From an uncultured Erysipelotrichaceae bacterium (GTDB lineage Bacteria; Bacillota_I; Bacilli_A; Erysipelotrichales; Erysipelotrichaceae): 46,001 nucleotides of DNA. Shown in pieces: positions 23,481-31,445 of the stretch; the stretch's first letter is position 1; each line of letters begins with the position of its first letter. The position numbers and the translations under genes are program-made. The notes under the pieces were generated by a model. That model saw only the letters and a list, made by a program, of their open reading frames with translations, was not told the origin of the DNA and did no database searches. The DNA is taken from NCBI GenBank assembly GCA_900315225.1, contig OMYM01000091.1, forward strand, positions 1 to 46,001. The letters run 5' to 3'.

Positions 23481-24714
23481 TTGAAACTACCTCCTTGGTT
23501 TCATTCTTTGTCACGCTCTTCAACATAATCCGCATGCCTTCCGACTTTGAGCCAAGCACAACATATCCTTCTTCATCTACCCTGACCATGATCGGAACCA
23601 TGAAAAACGTTGCAAACAACCCGATTGTCATGACGAGAAACGACAGTAACAGGCATGCGTTAACAAACCTAGGCGATTTTTTGATCCTTAGCCCAGGATA
23701 CTCTATTGGCTTTTCAAACAGCACGGTGAATCCCTTGCACTCTTGCTTGTCGCCAGGGAAAGCAAGCATGACATCCACCTGTACCCCTTCCTCAATGGTC
23801 GTGTACACATACACAGGGTTGGCGTATGACCCTGATGTGCTGGAAATGATGCGCATCTCGCCATTTTCCTCAGTGTAATCGGGATAGACATCATCCATCA
23901 GTATGCCGTTTTTTCCATCCAGGGAAAGGAAATCCCTTGGCTCAACATAAAACGAATCCACCTTTCCATCGTCGTTGGAAACACTGACCCGACCAACGGT
24001 TCCATACGTCTGTTGGTAGATCTTGTAACGATCAGCAGATACAGGGTGGTTGACGCTTGCTTCACCTTCGACGATCCTGCCATCGGGAAGCTTCACCTGT
24101 AGGTTGCTTTTGTAGTCCAGTTTGCCGGTCTCATCCTCAATGGAGAAATCATCGACCCAGATCTCTGTCCCATCCTCTAGCGTAATCGCTTCCTTTGGAT
24201 AGCATGACTCGTCCATGATCTTAGGCATATACATCGCAAGCGCCCAAAACACAATCGTAAACAATATCCCCAGGTGGGTCACAAATGTCCCATACCTGCC
24301 AATATCATTTTTGTGATATACCGTCACAGTGCCTCTTTCTTCCTTGGCGCAATGCATCTTTTCCAACTGTTGCCTCACCTTCGCAACGCCAACATCCGTC
24401 AAATGGACAGTCGTCTTTGCGCCAAATGCCCGTTCCACGCCATCGCTTGCGCTCACCGCCCTGAAACGAACGATGGAACACAATGTCAGGTTGATGCACA
24501 AAGCAACCGACAACAAGATAAAATACCAACTGGTAAACACATGGTCCAATGACAACGCAAAGATCAATTGATACATCGTTGGATAGTTCCTGACATACGT
24601 CATGGCCGAGGCGGATTGGGGGATGACACTTCCCACAATGGAGACAATGCATATCAATCCCAGCAGAATCAACCCGCATTTCATCGACCGAAAGAATCCA
24701 ATTGCCTTTTTCAT
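23473..24714 (-). CDS. resB: ResB/Ccs1-type cytochrome c biogenesis protein
   Basis: The 413-residue product has three N-terminal helices (FFRSMKCGLILLGLICIVS; then HVFTSWYFILLSVALCINL; then FVTHLGILFTIVFW), a large extracytoplasmic domain (about residues 170-360) and a last helix near residue 370. This is the ResB/Ccs1 plan. GTFVTHLG with its His is typical. It works with CcsA as the heme ligation complex. AGGAGAATG gives the binding site. A strong terminator lies between nrfA and this gene, so it is probably expressed at a fraction of nrfA. No ResA or CcdA (thiol reductants) is present here. Confidence 0.9.
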   Translation of the reverse strand: MKKAIGFFRSMKCGLILLGLICIVSIVGSVIPQSASAMTYVRNYPTMYQLIFALSLDHVFTSWYFILLSVALCINLTLCSIVRFRAVSASDGVERAFGAKTTVHLTDVGVAKVRQQLEKMHCAKEERGTVTVYHKNDIGRYGTFVTHLGILFTIVFWALAMYMPKIMDESCYPKEAITLEDGTEIWVDDFSIEDETGKLDYKSNLQVKLPDGRIVEGEASVNHPVSADRYKIYQQTYGTVGRVSVSNDDGKVDSFYVEPRDFLSLDGKNGILMDDVYPDYTEENGEMRIISSTSGSYANPVYVYTTIEEGVQVDVMLAFPGDKQECKGFTVLFEKPIEYPGLRIKKSPRFVNACLLLSFLVMTIGLFATFFMVPIMVRVDEEGYVVLGSKSEGMRIMLKSVTKNETKEVVSNA

Positions 24715-24736
24715 TCATTCTCCTTTCCCGAAAAAA

Positions 24737-24759
24737 CCGCCGCCGATATCGGCGACGGC
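24737..24759 (-). terminator. Intercistronic terminator between nrfA and resB
   Basis: An interrupted stem CCG-C-CGCCGAT / ATCGGCG-A-CGG, followed on the minus strand by TTTTTT. It should stop much of the nrfA transcript before resB. Confidence 0.75.
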
Positions 24760-24773
24760 TTCATGATGCATAT

Positions 24774-26105
24774 TTAGTTTAGATATCCGTATGCTTCTTC
24801 GATCAGCTCTTGCGCCTTGTCAAGGCATTGCGTTGTCAGCTTCGGGTTATGCACACCCTCGCTGTTTTCTACATACACAAAATCCCAGTACCATTGGGCG
24901 CTCCTGAACGCCATGCGACAAGCTTCCAGAGCATCCCCTTCAATCGTTCCCGCCGCAATGGCAGCCGCAAGGTCTGCGTCTAGCTGTGCCATCTTTTCGC
25001 CTAGTTCATCTTCGCGCGCTGTTGTCTCTTCCTGGATTTTCTTGACATCCGCCGCCAAGTCCTTGTGGCATTTGGAACAATTGGCTTCAAGCATCTCTTT
25101 GTTGTCAAGAGGCGACACCCAATTGTGGTTGGTAAATTCCGTTCCGTCTTCAGCGATGGATGTTCCCATATGGCAATCCGCGCATGTGTAGTTCATCGCT
25201 GCGTGTGGGCTTCCTGCGCCAAGGTATGTCTCAAATTCTGGATGCTGAACCTTCAGCTTCCTGACACCCGTATCCTCATCGACCCAATCCGCAAACATGT
25301 TTCCTTCACCATCAACAATGGAATTTTCAAACGCCAACATGTCCTCTGGATTCATCCCCGCCATGCTTGTGTAGCCAAATGTCGTTGCCTTTGTTTCAGG
25401 ATCAAAGTAGTATTCCGAGTGGCACTGCCCGCAAGACAAGTTCACTGGATCGACTTGCGCGACATCTTCGCCAAGAGCATTGGCCAAGTACAAATGGGTG
25501 ACCGTCAAGACGCCAGGCTCGTTGCCATGGCAATGGAAACAGCCAAAGTCATCCTCGACCGAATCGTTGAAGTCCTCGAAGGCAGTCGCATACATCGAAT
25601 CCCCTTCATTCAAGACAGCAGCCGTAAAACTGGAAGTCTTGCATGTGTAGCAATTGGCCAGCTTATGCGGTCTTCCCGTCGCATACAAATCCGTGATCAC
25701 ATAGGTATGACCGCGCGCACTGCCGTAAGACTTCGCAAAGCCATAGCCTTCATACAATGTCTTGATATACGGGTTTGTTTCCGTATATTCAACAACTTCA
25801 TCGTTCTCTTCGTTTAACATGTACGTTGTGTATTGGCTTGGATACTGCTCTTGCCAATCGACCGCCTTGATAACCTTTACGCCTGTACCGGTTTCGGCGA
25901 TCCTTGCGGTAGCGTTGACATCTACCGTTTCCACTGGCTCTGGCGTTGCTTCAACAGATGAAGCTGGCGCATTCGTGGCTATCGGTGTAGCAACCGTTGA
26001 GGAACCTCCTCCACCTTTGCCGGATAATCCAGCAACCGTCCCAAGAGCCACGCCCGCCACAAGCAAAGCCGCCAAATAAACTTTGCCGTTTTCGTTTTTC
26101 ATCAT
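24774..26105 (-). CDS. nrfA: NrfA, pentaheme cytochrome c nitrite reductase (ammonia-forming), membrane-anchored
   Basis: The 443-residue product has an N-terminal anchor helix (VYLAALLVAGVALGTVAG), a Gly/Ser then Thr/Pro/Glu-rich linker, and five heme sites in order: CYTCK, CFHCH, CGQCH, CADCH and CSKCH. CxxCK is the lysine-ligated catalytic heme specific to NrfA. RGHTYVITDLYATGRP (active-site Arg), CGQCHSEYYF (Tyr), KVQHPEFE (His) and NHNWVSPLD (distal His) are all present. It reduces nitrite to ammonium with six electrons on the outer face. The usual quinol donor NrfH is not in the window. The start at 26105 follows AGGAGGG; the second ATG, 3 bases on, is equally possible. resB and ccsA follow to attach the hemes. 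Confidence 0.95.
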   Translation of the reverse strand: MMKNENGKVYLAALLVAGVALGTVAGLSGKGGGGSSTVATPIATNAPASSVEATPEPVETVDVNATARIAETGTGVKVIKAVDWQEQYPSQYTTYMLNEENDEVVEYTETNPYIKTLYEGYGFAKSYGSARGHTYVITDLYATGRPHKLANCYTCKTSSFTAAVLNEGDSMYATAFEDFNDSVEDDFGCFHCHGNEPGVLTVTHLYLANALGEDVAQVDPVNLSCGQCHSEYYFDPETKATTFGYTSMAGMNPEDMLAFENSIVDGEGNMFADWVDEDTGVRKLKVQHPEFETYLGAGSPHAAMNYTCADCHMGTSIAEDGTEFTNHNWVSPLDNKEMLEANCSKCHKDLAADVKKIQEETTAREDELGEKMAQLDADLAAAIAAGTIEGDALEACRMAFRSAQWYWDFVYVENSEGVHNPKLTTQCLDKAQELIEEAYGYLN

Positions 26106-26141
26106 AAAACCCTCCTGAAAGCTCTCGTTTCTTACGTTTTT

Positions 26142-26170
26142 ATTATAGTGAAGAACGCTCCACCTGTCAA
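26142..26170 (-). promoter_or_regulatory. Perfect-consensus promoter of nrfA
   Basis: Minus strand: TTGACA (26165-26170), exactly 17 bp, TATAAT (26142-26147). This is the best sigma-A promoter in the window and implies strong expression. No FNR- or Rex-like site is obvious around it. Confidence 0.85.
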
Positions 26171-26196
26171 AAACAAAATAATTATTCGACCATTCC

Positions 26197-26225
26197 TTGC
26201 GCAAGCATATTTCCCGTGTAACAAT
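26197..26225 (+). promoter_or_regulatory. Promoter of the HAD gene, leaderless arrangement
   Basis: TTGCGC (26197-26202), 17-bp spacer, AACAAT (26220-26225), then 6 nt to the ATG at 26232. No ribosome binding site is present. The -10 match is moderate. Confidence 0.45.
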
Positions 26226-26231
26226 TATTTC

Positions 26232-27050
26232 ATGAGAGAATATAGAATCATTGTTGCGGACATTGACCGCACGCTACGTGACCGAAACGCTGAATTTGGT
26301 CCCATCAACCGCAAGGCTTTCCAAGAACTCCACAAGCGAGGTGTTCTTCTAGGCCTAGCGTCTGGTAGGCCTTTATGGCAAAAACTCATGGATCATGCCG
26401 AGGAATGGGGGCTTGGCTTTCAATTCGATTTTATCATCGGTCTCAATGGCGGCGAAATCTACGACCACCGCAAAAACACCGTTTCTAAAGTCAATCTGCT
26501 GCAGCCAGAGCAAATCAAGGAGATCATCACTGCAATGGCTCCCACCAAATGCAATCCATTCATTTACCGCGATGGATACATGCTTGCCCAATGGGAAGAC
26601 GACCTATTGCGCGCTTCCGCCCAACGCAATCAAAATGAAGCACGCACCGTCAAGGATATCGCAGAATTCTGGGAGGAACCCGTAGGCAAGATCATGTATC
26701 GCACCCACTCTGCCCAAGAGATGGATGAAACCGTTGTCCCCTTGGCAGAGACAATCGTCAACGATGTGTACTATTGCTTCAAGACGCGCTTCGATCTGCT
26801 TGAGTTCCAGGACAGGCGCAACAGCAAGGGAAATGCCGTGCGCCTCTATTGCCAGGACAACGGCATTCCCATGGAGGATGTCATGGCGTTTGGCGATGCG
26901 GAAAACGATCTGGAGATGATGCGTATGGCAGGCTATAGCGTCTGCCTATGCAACGGCATGCAGGAAAACAAAGACATCGCCGATGCTATCACCGAATACC
27001 CTGCCAATGAAGATGGCTTTGGACGCTGGCTGTTCGACCACTACCTATAA
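26232..27050 (+). CDS. HAD-superfamily Cof-type phosphatase
   Basis: The 272-residue product has the type IIB (Cof) HAD layout: VADIDRTLRD carries the nucleophile Asp (the usual Gly is Arg), LASGRP is motif II, a cap domain spans about residues 85-190, the conserved Lys is near NSKGNAV, and FGDAENDLEMM is motif IV. Members dephosphorylate sugar phosphates, pyridoxal phosphate or flavin intermediates; the substrate cannot be told. The ATG at 26232 is the first that begins with the beta strand; upstream codons lie in the nrfA promoter region. It is divergent from nrfA. Confidence 0.92.
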   Translation: MREYRIIVADIDRTLRDRNAEFGPINRKAFQELHKRGVLLGLASGRPLWQKLMDHAEEWGLGFQFDFIIGLNGGEIYDHRKNTVSKVNLLQPEQIKEIITAMAPTKCNPFIYRDGYMLAQWEDDLLRASAQRNQNEARTVKDIAEFWEEPVGKIMYRTHSAQEMDETVVPLAETIVNDVYYCFKTRFDLLEFQDRRNSKGNAVRLYCQDNGIPMEDVMAFGDAENDLEMMRMAGYSVCLCNGMQENKDIADAITEYPANEDGFGRWLFDHYL

Positions 27051-27080
27051 AAAAACGCATGGCAAGCCATGCGCTTTTTT
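27051..27080. terminator. Bidirectional terminator between HAD gene and the micro-HTH pair
   Basis: CGCATGGC-AA-GCCATGCG stem flanked by A and T runs, effective on both strands. Confidence 0.88.
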
Positions 27081-27093
27081 CTTGCTTGTATTC

Positions 27094-27228
27094 CTACTCC
27101 TCAAGGATTCCCGTCCAGGAAACAACCTCGTCAATGGTCGCATCCAACGCCTTGGCGATCTCCGGCAGGCTCTCATCGCCCTCGAAATACATCTCGATCG
27201 CTCTATCCATCTTGTCTTCCTTCGTCAT
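27094..27228 (-). CDS. Micro helix-turn-helix protein, 44 aa
   Basis: A very short gene (MTKEDKMDRAIEMYFEG, then ESLPEIAKALDATIDEVVSW). The second part fits a helix-turn-helix of the sigma-region-4/TrmB or transposase-like type, in which LPEIAKAL is the first helix and IDEVVSW the recognition helix. AGGAG lies 9 nt before the ATG. It starts 15 nt after the stop of a similar 59-residue gene, and a bidirectional terminator follows. It is probably a small DNA-binding regulator or antirepressor; no target is known. Confidence 0.6.
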   Translation of the reverse strand: MTKEDKMDRAIEMYFEGDESLPEIAKALDATIDEVVSWTGILEE

Positions 27229-27242
27229 GTCACTTTCTCCTC

Positions 27243-27422
27243 TCATTCCATGATCCATCCGCAAACATCCGCATCCTCGACGCCGAGGAAGTCCGCGATA
27301 TCGCTTACGCGATATCCGCTCTCGTAAAGCTTCCTTGCTCTATGCATCTGGTACACTCTCACACAATAGCCGTAGATTTCCATCAATGCTTCTTCATTCA
27401 TTTCCAACATCATGGTATTCAT
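27243..27422 (-). CDS. Micro helix-turn-helix protein, 59 aa
   Basis: A GGAGGAACCC sequence precedes the ATG, a strong binding site. The product has an N-terminal helix (EALMEIYGYCVRVYQ) and then RARKLYESGYRVSDIADFLGV, a clear helix-turn-helix (YRVSDIADFLGVEDADV) of the kind found in short transposase-like or MerR/sigma-like helices. It is followed by a second micro-HTH gene. The two are possibly paralogues, sharing the pattern of acidic start, IA.(F/A)L and ending D(E/A)DV. Function unknown. Confidence 0.6.
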   Translation of the reverse strand: MNTMMLEMNEEALMEIYGYCVRVYQMHRARKLYESGYRVSDIADFLGVEDADVCGWIME

Positions 27423-27504
27423 GGGTTCCTCCTTTAACTGTTTCTAGTGTACACCCAGCCTGTATTTTATGCAAGAACAAGTTATTTTTATATATACTTT
27501 CAAC

Positions 27505-27533
27505 CTGACGGTTTTTGTTTGTTATGCTATGAT
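27505..27533 (+). promoter_or_regulatory. Promoter of the DUF1848 gene, leaderless arrangement
   Basis: CTGACG (27505-27510), 17-bp spacer, TATGAT (27528-27533) with a TGC extension. Six bases separate it from the ATG at 27540. Confidence 0.65.
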
Positions 27534-27539
27534 TATCGT

Positions 27540-28472
27540 ATGATACTCAACACAGGAAGCCGGACAGACATCCCGGCATACTACAGCAAGTGGTTCATGA
27601 ACCGTGTCAGGGAAGGCTTTGTGCTAGTCAGAAACCCATTTGACGCACGCCATGTGACAAGATACGAAATCAATCCCGACATTGTCGATATTCTTGCGTT
27701 CTGTACAAAGAACCCCGCGCCGATGCTACAGCACCTAGAGGAACTGAAAAAGAATTACCGTATGATATGGCATGTGACGATCACCCCTTATGGCAAGGAC
27801 ATTGAGCCAAACGTCCCCGACAAGCACCATATGCTCCAAGTCTTCCAATCCCTTTCCCGCGCCATTGGGAAGGATGCTTGTTTCTGGCGCTATGACCCTG
27901 TGTTTATTTCCGACAAATACAGCATTGCCTATCATATGCGTGCCTTTGAGACAATGTGCAGCGCGCTAGAGGGGTTTGTCTCCATCGTGGTCGTCAGTTT
28001 CATCGACCTATACGAAAAGACAAAGCGTAATTTTCCCGAGGTACACGAGGTTTCTTTAAGCGACCAAGAGACCCTTGCGCAATATTTCCAGCAAACCGCA
28101 TCGCGCCATGGCATGAAAGTACACGTGTGCATGGAAAACGCGTCATTGTCTCGCTTTGGCGTGGACACCAGTGGTTGCTTTACGCAACAACTGCTGGAAC
28201 GTGCCACGCATGTCACGCTCAACCCTCCTTTCATGCAACGCGCACGCCCTGGCTGCGCTTGCCTGCTGTCGGCGGACATCGGGGCATATAACACATGCGG
28301 CCATTTCTGTCGCTATTGCTATGCCAACTACGACAAAGAGACCGTTATGCGCAACATGTCCCTCCATGATGCCAATAGCCCTTTGCTCATTGGCCATCTG
28401 GAAGAAGGAGACAAAATCTTTGTCCACAAAGGAAAATCATGGCTGGATAGGCGCATGCGCCTTGAACTATAA
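27540..28472 (+). CDS. DUF1848 family protein with C-terminal cysteine cluster
   Basis: The 310-residue product matches DUF1848 throughout: ILNTGSRTDIPAYYSKWFMNR at the start, GFVLVRNPF, FCTKNPAPM, HVTITPYGKDIEPNVP, WRYDPVFIS, and a C-terminal CACLLSADIGAYNTCGHFCRYCYANY cluster (residues split here only in description: Cys in CxCL, then NTCGHFCRYCYA). The TIM-barrel-like fold and CxxxCxxC-type end resemble radical-SAM and Fe-S proteins, though the order is inverted. Function of the family is unestablished. The ATG at 27540 fits a leaderless transcript. Confidence 0.9.
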   Translation: MILNTGSRTDIPAYYSKWFMNRVREGFVLVRNPFDARHVTRYEINPDIVDILAFCTKNPAPMLQHLEELKKNYRMIWHVTITPYGKDIEPNVPDKHHMLQVFQSLSRAIGKDACFWRYDPVFISDKYSIAYHMRAFETMCSALEGFVSIVVVSFIDLYEKTKRNFPEVHEVSLSDQETLAQYFQQTASRHGMKVHVCMENASLSRFGVDTSGCFTQQLLERATHVTLNPPFMQRARPGCACLLSADIGAYNTCGHFCRYCYANYDKETVMRNMSLHDANSPLLIGHLEEGDKIFVHKGKSWLDRRMRLEL

Positions 28473-28530
28473 CCCACGCTTTGACACTCGCCACGCCAAG
28501 TGATTAAATAATGGCGAAGAGGAGAAAAGC

Positions 28531-29892
28531 ATGAAACAAAAGACACAGGTCGACCTTTTGCATGGTCCGATCATGAAATCCCTCGTGATCTTCATGATAC
28601 CAATCGTCATTTCCAACATATTCCAACAATTCTACAACGCCGTGGACACCGCTATCGTGGGAAACTACCTGGGGGATAACTCCCTCGCCGCGATCGGCGC
28701 ATGCTCCGCTGTGTTTGAAATGCTTGTGCAATTCTGCAGTTCCCTTGGCAACGGCTTCTCCATTGTCTGTGGCAGAAGCTTTGGCTCGGGGGATGCGGAC
28801 ACCATGAAACGTTCTGTCGCCGGTTCTATCTTGATCGGCGCCATCACATGCATCGTTTTGACGTTTCTATCCATTTTCCTGCTAAAGCCCTTGTTAATGT
28901 TAATCAACACACCGCCAGAGATCATCGAGGAATCCCATTCCTACATCCACATCATTGCCCTTGGCTTGATTGTCATGTTCACCTACAACCTGTGTTCCGC
29001 CATGCTCAGGGCAATTGGCAACTCTGTGATGCCATTGATCTTCTTGGTGATATCGTCGCTGTTGAACATCGTTCTGGACATCACCCTTATCATGTCGTTC
29101 CACATGGGCGTCAAAGGCGCTGCCATAGCGACCGTCATTGCCCAAGGCGTATCTGCCTTCCTGTGCATTGCCTACATATTGAAAAGCGTCCCAATCCTGA
29201 TCCCGGAAAAGAGGCATTTCTCCATTGGCACCGATCTTCTCAAGGAATTGGCAGGACAAGGCTATGCCATGGCAATGATGGGTTCCATTGTTTCCGTTGG
29301 CTCCATCATCCTACAGTCTGGCATCAACAGCCTGGGCAAGGAGATCATTGCCGGACATGTTGCTGCCCGCAAGCTATACATGATCTGCAACCTGCCGTTC
29401 ATTTCGATGGGTGTTGCCATCAGCGCGTTTATTTCCCAGAACAAGGGCGCAAACCAAGGCAACCGCATCCTCAAGGCAATGAAAGACGCATATATCTACG
29501 ACGTTGTTGCAGCAGCCCTTGTTTCCTTGGTTCTTTTCACCTTTGCGCCAACATTTGTACGCATGATTTCCGGATCCACCAATCCTGTCATTATCCAGAA
29601 TGGCTCCAAGATGCTTTACATCGTCGGTCCTTTCTACGCCGTGCTTGGCGTCCTGATGCAAACAAGGTTTGCCCTACAGGGACTTGGCTCCAAGTTGATC
29701 CCGATGATTTCTTCAATCATTGAGCTTTGCGGCAAGATCCTGTTCGTGTTTATCCTGATTCCGCGTTTCCAGTATGATGCGGTCGTCTGGTGCGAACCAC
29801 TCATCTGGGTTGCCATGACAATCCAGTTGCTCTACGCATTCAACACCAACAAGTATGTCGTGGAAACCAAGCGCAGCCTAAAAAACGCATAA
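28531..29892 (+). CDS. MATE family multidrug/Na+ antiporter
   Basis: The 453-residue product has 12 membrane helices in two bundles. MKQKTQVDLLHGPIMKSL opens it, IPIVISNIFQQFYNAVDTAIVGNYLG is the family's first helix pair, and GNGFSIVCGRSFGSGD and a second-bundle repeat (GINSLGKEIIAGHVAARK) follow. MATE exporters expel cationic drugs or metabolites using Na+ or H+ gradients. GAGGAG lies before the ATG. It follows the DUF1848 gene by 58 nt on the same strand and ends in a terminator. Confidence 0.95.
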   Translation: MKQKTQVDLLHGPIMKSLVIFMIPIVISNIFQQFYNAVDTAIVGNYLGDNSLAAIGACSAVFEMLVQFCSSLGNGFSIVCGRSFGSGDADTMKRSVAGSILIGAITCIVLTFLSIFLLKPLLMLINTPPEIIEESHSYIHIIALGLIVMFTYNLCSAMLRAIGNSVMPLIFLVISSLLNIVLDITLIMSFHMGVKGAAIATVIAQGVSAFLCIAYILKSVPILIPEKRHFSIGTDLLKELAGQGYAMAMMGSIVSVGSIILQSGINSLGKEIIAGHVAARKLYMICNLPFISMGVAISAFISQNKGANQGNRILKAMKDAYIYDVVAAALVSLVLFTFAPTFVRMISGSTNPVIIQNGSKMLYIVGPFYAVLGVLMQTRFALQGLGSKLIPMISSIIELCGKILFVFILIPRFQYDAVVWCEPLIWVAMTIQLLYAFNTNKYVVETKRSLKNA

Positions 29893-29893
29893 G

Positions 29894-29919
29894 AAAAGAC
29901 GGATTGCATTCCGTCTTTT
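29894..29919 (+). terminator. Terminator of the MATE gene
   Basis: AAAAGACGGA-TTGCAT-TCCGTCTTTT followed by GTCTT. Perfect 10-bp stem. Confidence 0.85.
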
Positions 29920-29936
29920 GTCTTCTGCAACGCACT

Positions 29937-29970
29937 TATACTGGAACAGAAACTTGATCGTTCCAGTATA
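29937..29970. repeat. Perfect inverted repeat upstream of a possible small RNA
   Basis: TATACTGGAAC and GTTCCAGTATA are separated by 12 nt. It ends 8 nt before a good -35 box, a position for a regulator. On the plus strand it is followed by TTTTC, so it could also act as a second weak terminator. Confidence 0.55.
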
Positions 29971-29978
29971 TTTTCATC

Positions 29979-30008
29979 TTGCCGTGTCGACCGAATTCAG
30001 CATATAAT
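29979..30008 (+). promoter_or_regulatory. Promoter of a possible small RNA
   Basis: TTGCCG (29979-29984), 18-bp spacer, TATAAT (30003-30008). No gene follows on this strand before an intrinsic terminator 30 nt later. Confidence 0.6.
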
Positions 30009-30014
30009 TATAAA

Positions 30015-30069
30015 AGTCAGTCACAAGTTTTACCATCGCCGCAGAACAGCTCAAGTCCTGCGGTTTTTT
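30015..30069 (+). ncRNA. Candidate 55-nt small RNA
   Basis: The predicted start near 30015 and the terminator CCGCAG-N13-CTGCGG-TTTTTT (30039-30069) define a transcript of about 55 nt with no start codon. Its 3' end is antisense to the last codons of the helical-repeat gene that ends at 30051. The hairpin has its T run only on the plus strand, so it is not simply that gene's terminator. It could be a trans-acting small RNA or an attenuated relic. No known family is recognised. Confidence 0.45.
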
Positions 30070-31346
30070 AATTCATCCTTCATTCTCTGCGCGCTTCTGA
30101 CAATATCATCGTACAGATCTCCCTGCATGCCAAGAAGAATATCCAATTGCTCGCAACACCCGGCATCATCCCCCGTGCGCATCATGCATGTTGCCATGCT
30201 CAACCGCAACAGCGCATCTTGCCGATTGTCGCATGCAGGCTTCAAGAAAGACTTAAAATACGTTGACGCAAAAGCAACATCGTTCCCCTTGATTGCCGTG
30301 TCGCATCCTAGGCGCAATATTGTCTCATCTTGCACCAAATCATTAGACGCAACCCGCAGGCTCTTTTTGATATGCCTGCGCGCCGATTCATTCCTTCCGT
30401 ATTCGTAGCACAATTTCGCCACCCGCAACAAATTCACCGCATAGCTTTTCTCATTCCCATGCAATGCCCGCTCAAGGTTCATCGCCTTGTCCGCGTAATG
30501 CATGACCACCAGGTATGGTGCGCCTGCCTTGGATAAAATCCGCGCCACCTCGTAGTAGCACAATGCCATCTGAATGCTACGGGATCCAAACAATGCCCTA
30601 TACTCACGCAATCCCCTCAACAACATGCGCCAGGCAGCGGAGCGTTTGTTCACCTGGGGCAGGTACTGATAGTGGGCAAGCCGCAGGTATATGCTTGGAC
30701 TGATCGTTTCCCGACGCACAAAATCCCTCTCGTTTCGCCCAAGAATCTCCATCGCAATGGGACAACAGCGTACATGTGTCGCATCGCTTTCCGTGTGCAT
30801 GTCAAGATACAGCGCCAACAAGAACAACCAATCCCCATCTGGCATCTGCCGCCTGCTGCCCAAGAGATGCGCGCATTGCGCATCCAGGAGCACTGCCTGG
30901 TTGGACGACATGCTCCAGGCAGCTTGTAGCCGCAAGGCAGTCCTTGCGGCAGGGACATACCCATACCCTCCATACAGCCTTTCGCCCATCAACAGATTTT
31001 CAAACGGGGATCCTCCCCCATTCTGGAAAAACTGCGCCACTGTGATCATCCTCTTGTTGAACATATTCACAAAATATGCTTCCTTCATCAGTATTCCAAG
31101 CAACTTTTCCCTTAGCCCATTCTCTAGGTAGCTCAATCCATTCTCATGCACAAGAAGACCCTCTTCATACATCAGGGCAATGACTTTCTCCGCATCCTCA
31201 GGCATTTCGCCAGGAATCTCCCCCTTGCGCCAGGCATACGTCGCCACCATGACAGAAAGAAGATTCATCATCTTGATATCCAGTGAATAAAATTCTTGCT
31301 CGTTGACTTTTTTCAATATATCTACGACCTTGTTCGCATCAATCAT
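30051..31346 (-). CDS. Helical-repeat (TPR-like) protein, 431 aa
   Basis: AAAGGAGGTG precedes the ATG. The product appears all-alpha, with a possible N-terminal winged-helix-like part (DIKMMNLLSVMVATYAWRKG) and several TPR-like helical pairs from about residue 200 on (AAWRMLLRGLREYRALFG, MHYADKAMNLERALHGNE, SARRHIKKSLRVASND). It has no membrane segment. I do not recognise a specific family. It is divergent from the pseudouridine synthase gene and has no operon partner. Confidence 0.75.
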   Translation of the reverse strand: MIDANKVVDILKKVNEQEFYSLDIKMMNLLSVMVATYAWRKGEIPGEMPEDAEKVIALMYEEGLLVHENGLSYLENGLREKLLGILMKEAYFVNMFNKRMITVAQFFQNGGGSPFENLLMGERLYGGYGYVPAARTALRLQAAWSMSSNQAVLLDAQCAHLLGSRRQMPDGDWLFLLALYLDMHTESDATHVRCCPIAMEILGRNERDFVRRETISPSIYLRLAHYQYLPQVNKRSAAWRMLLRGLREYRALFGSRSIQMALCYYEVARILSKAGAPYLVVMHYADKAMNLERALHGNEKSYAVNLLRVAKLCYEYGRNESARRHIKKSLRVASNDLVQDETILRLGCDTAIKGNDVAFASTYFKSFLKPACDNRQDALLRLSMATCMMRTGDDAGCCEQLDILLGMQGDLYDDIVRSAQRMKDELKNRRT

Positions 31347-31420
31347 GGCGCACCTCCTTTTTCGCCCTATATTTTGTTCCTACCATGAGACAAAATCAAC
31401 CTTTAAAACAAATGATTTGG

Positions 31421-31426
31421 TACAAT
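31421..31426 (+). promoter_or_regulatory. -10 box of the pseudouridine synthase gene
   Basis: TACAAT with a TGG extension, followed 5 nt later by an AGGAGAGG ribosome binding site and the ATG at 31446. Confidence 0.5.
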
Positions 31427-31445
31427 ACATAGGAGAGGTGTAATC

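Noticed and set aside
28848..29723. Plus-strand frame of 291 codons inside the MATE gene
   Set aside because: His/Pro/Arg-rich composition typical of an out-of-frame reading; the MATE frame is complete.
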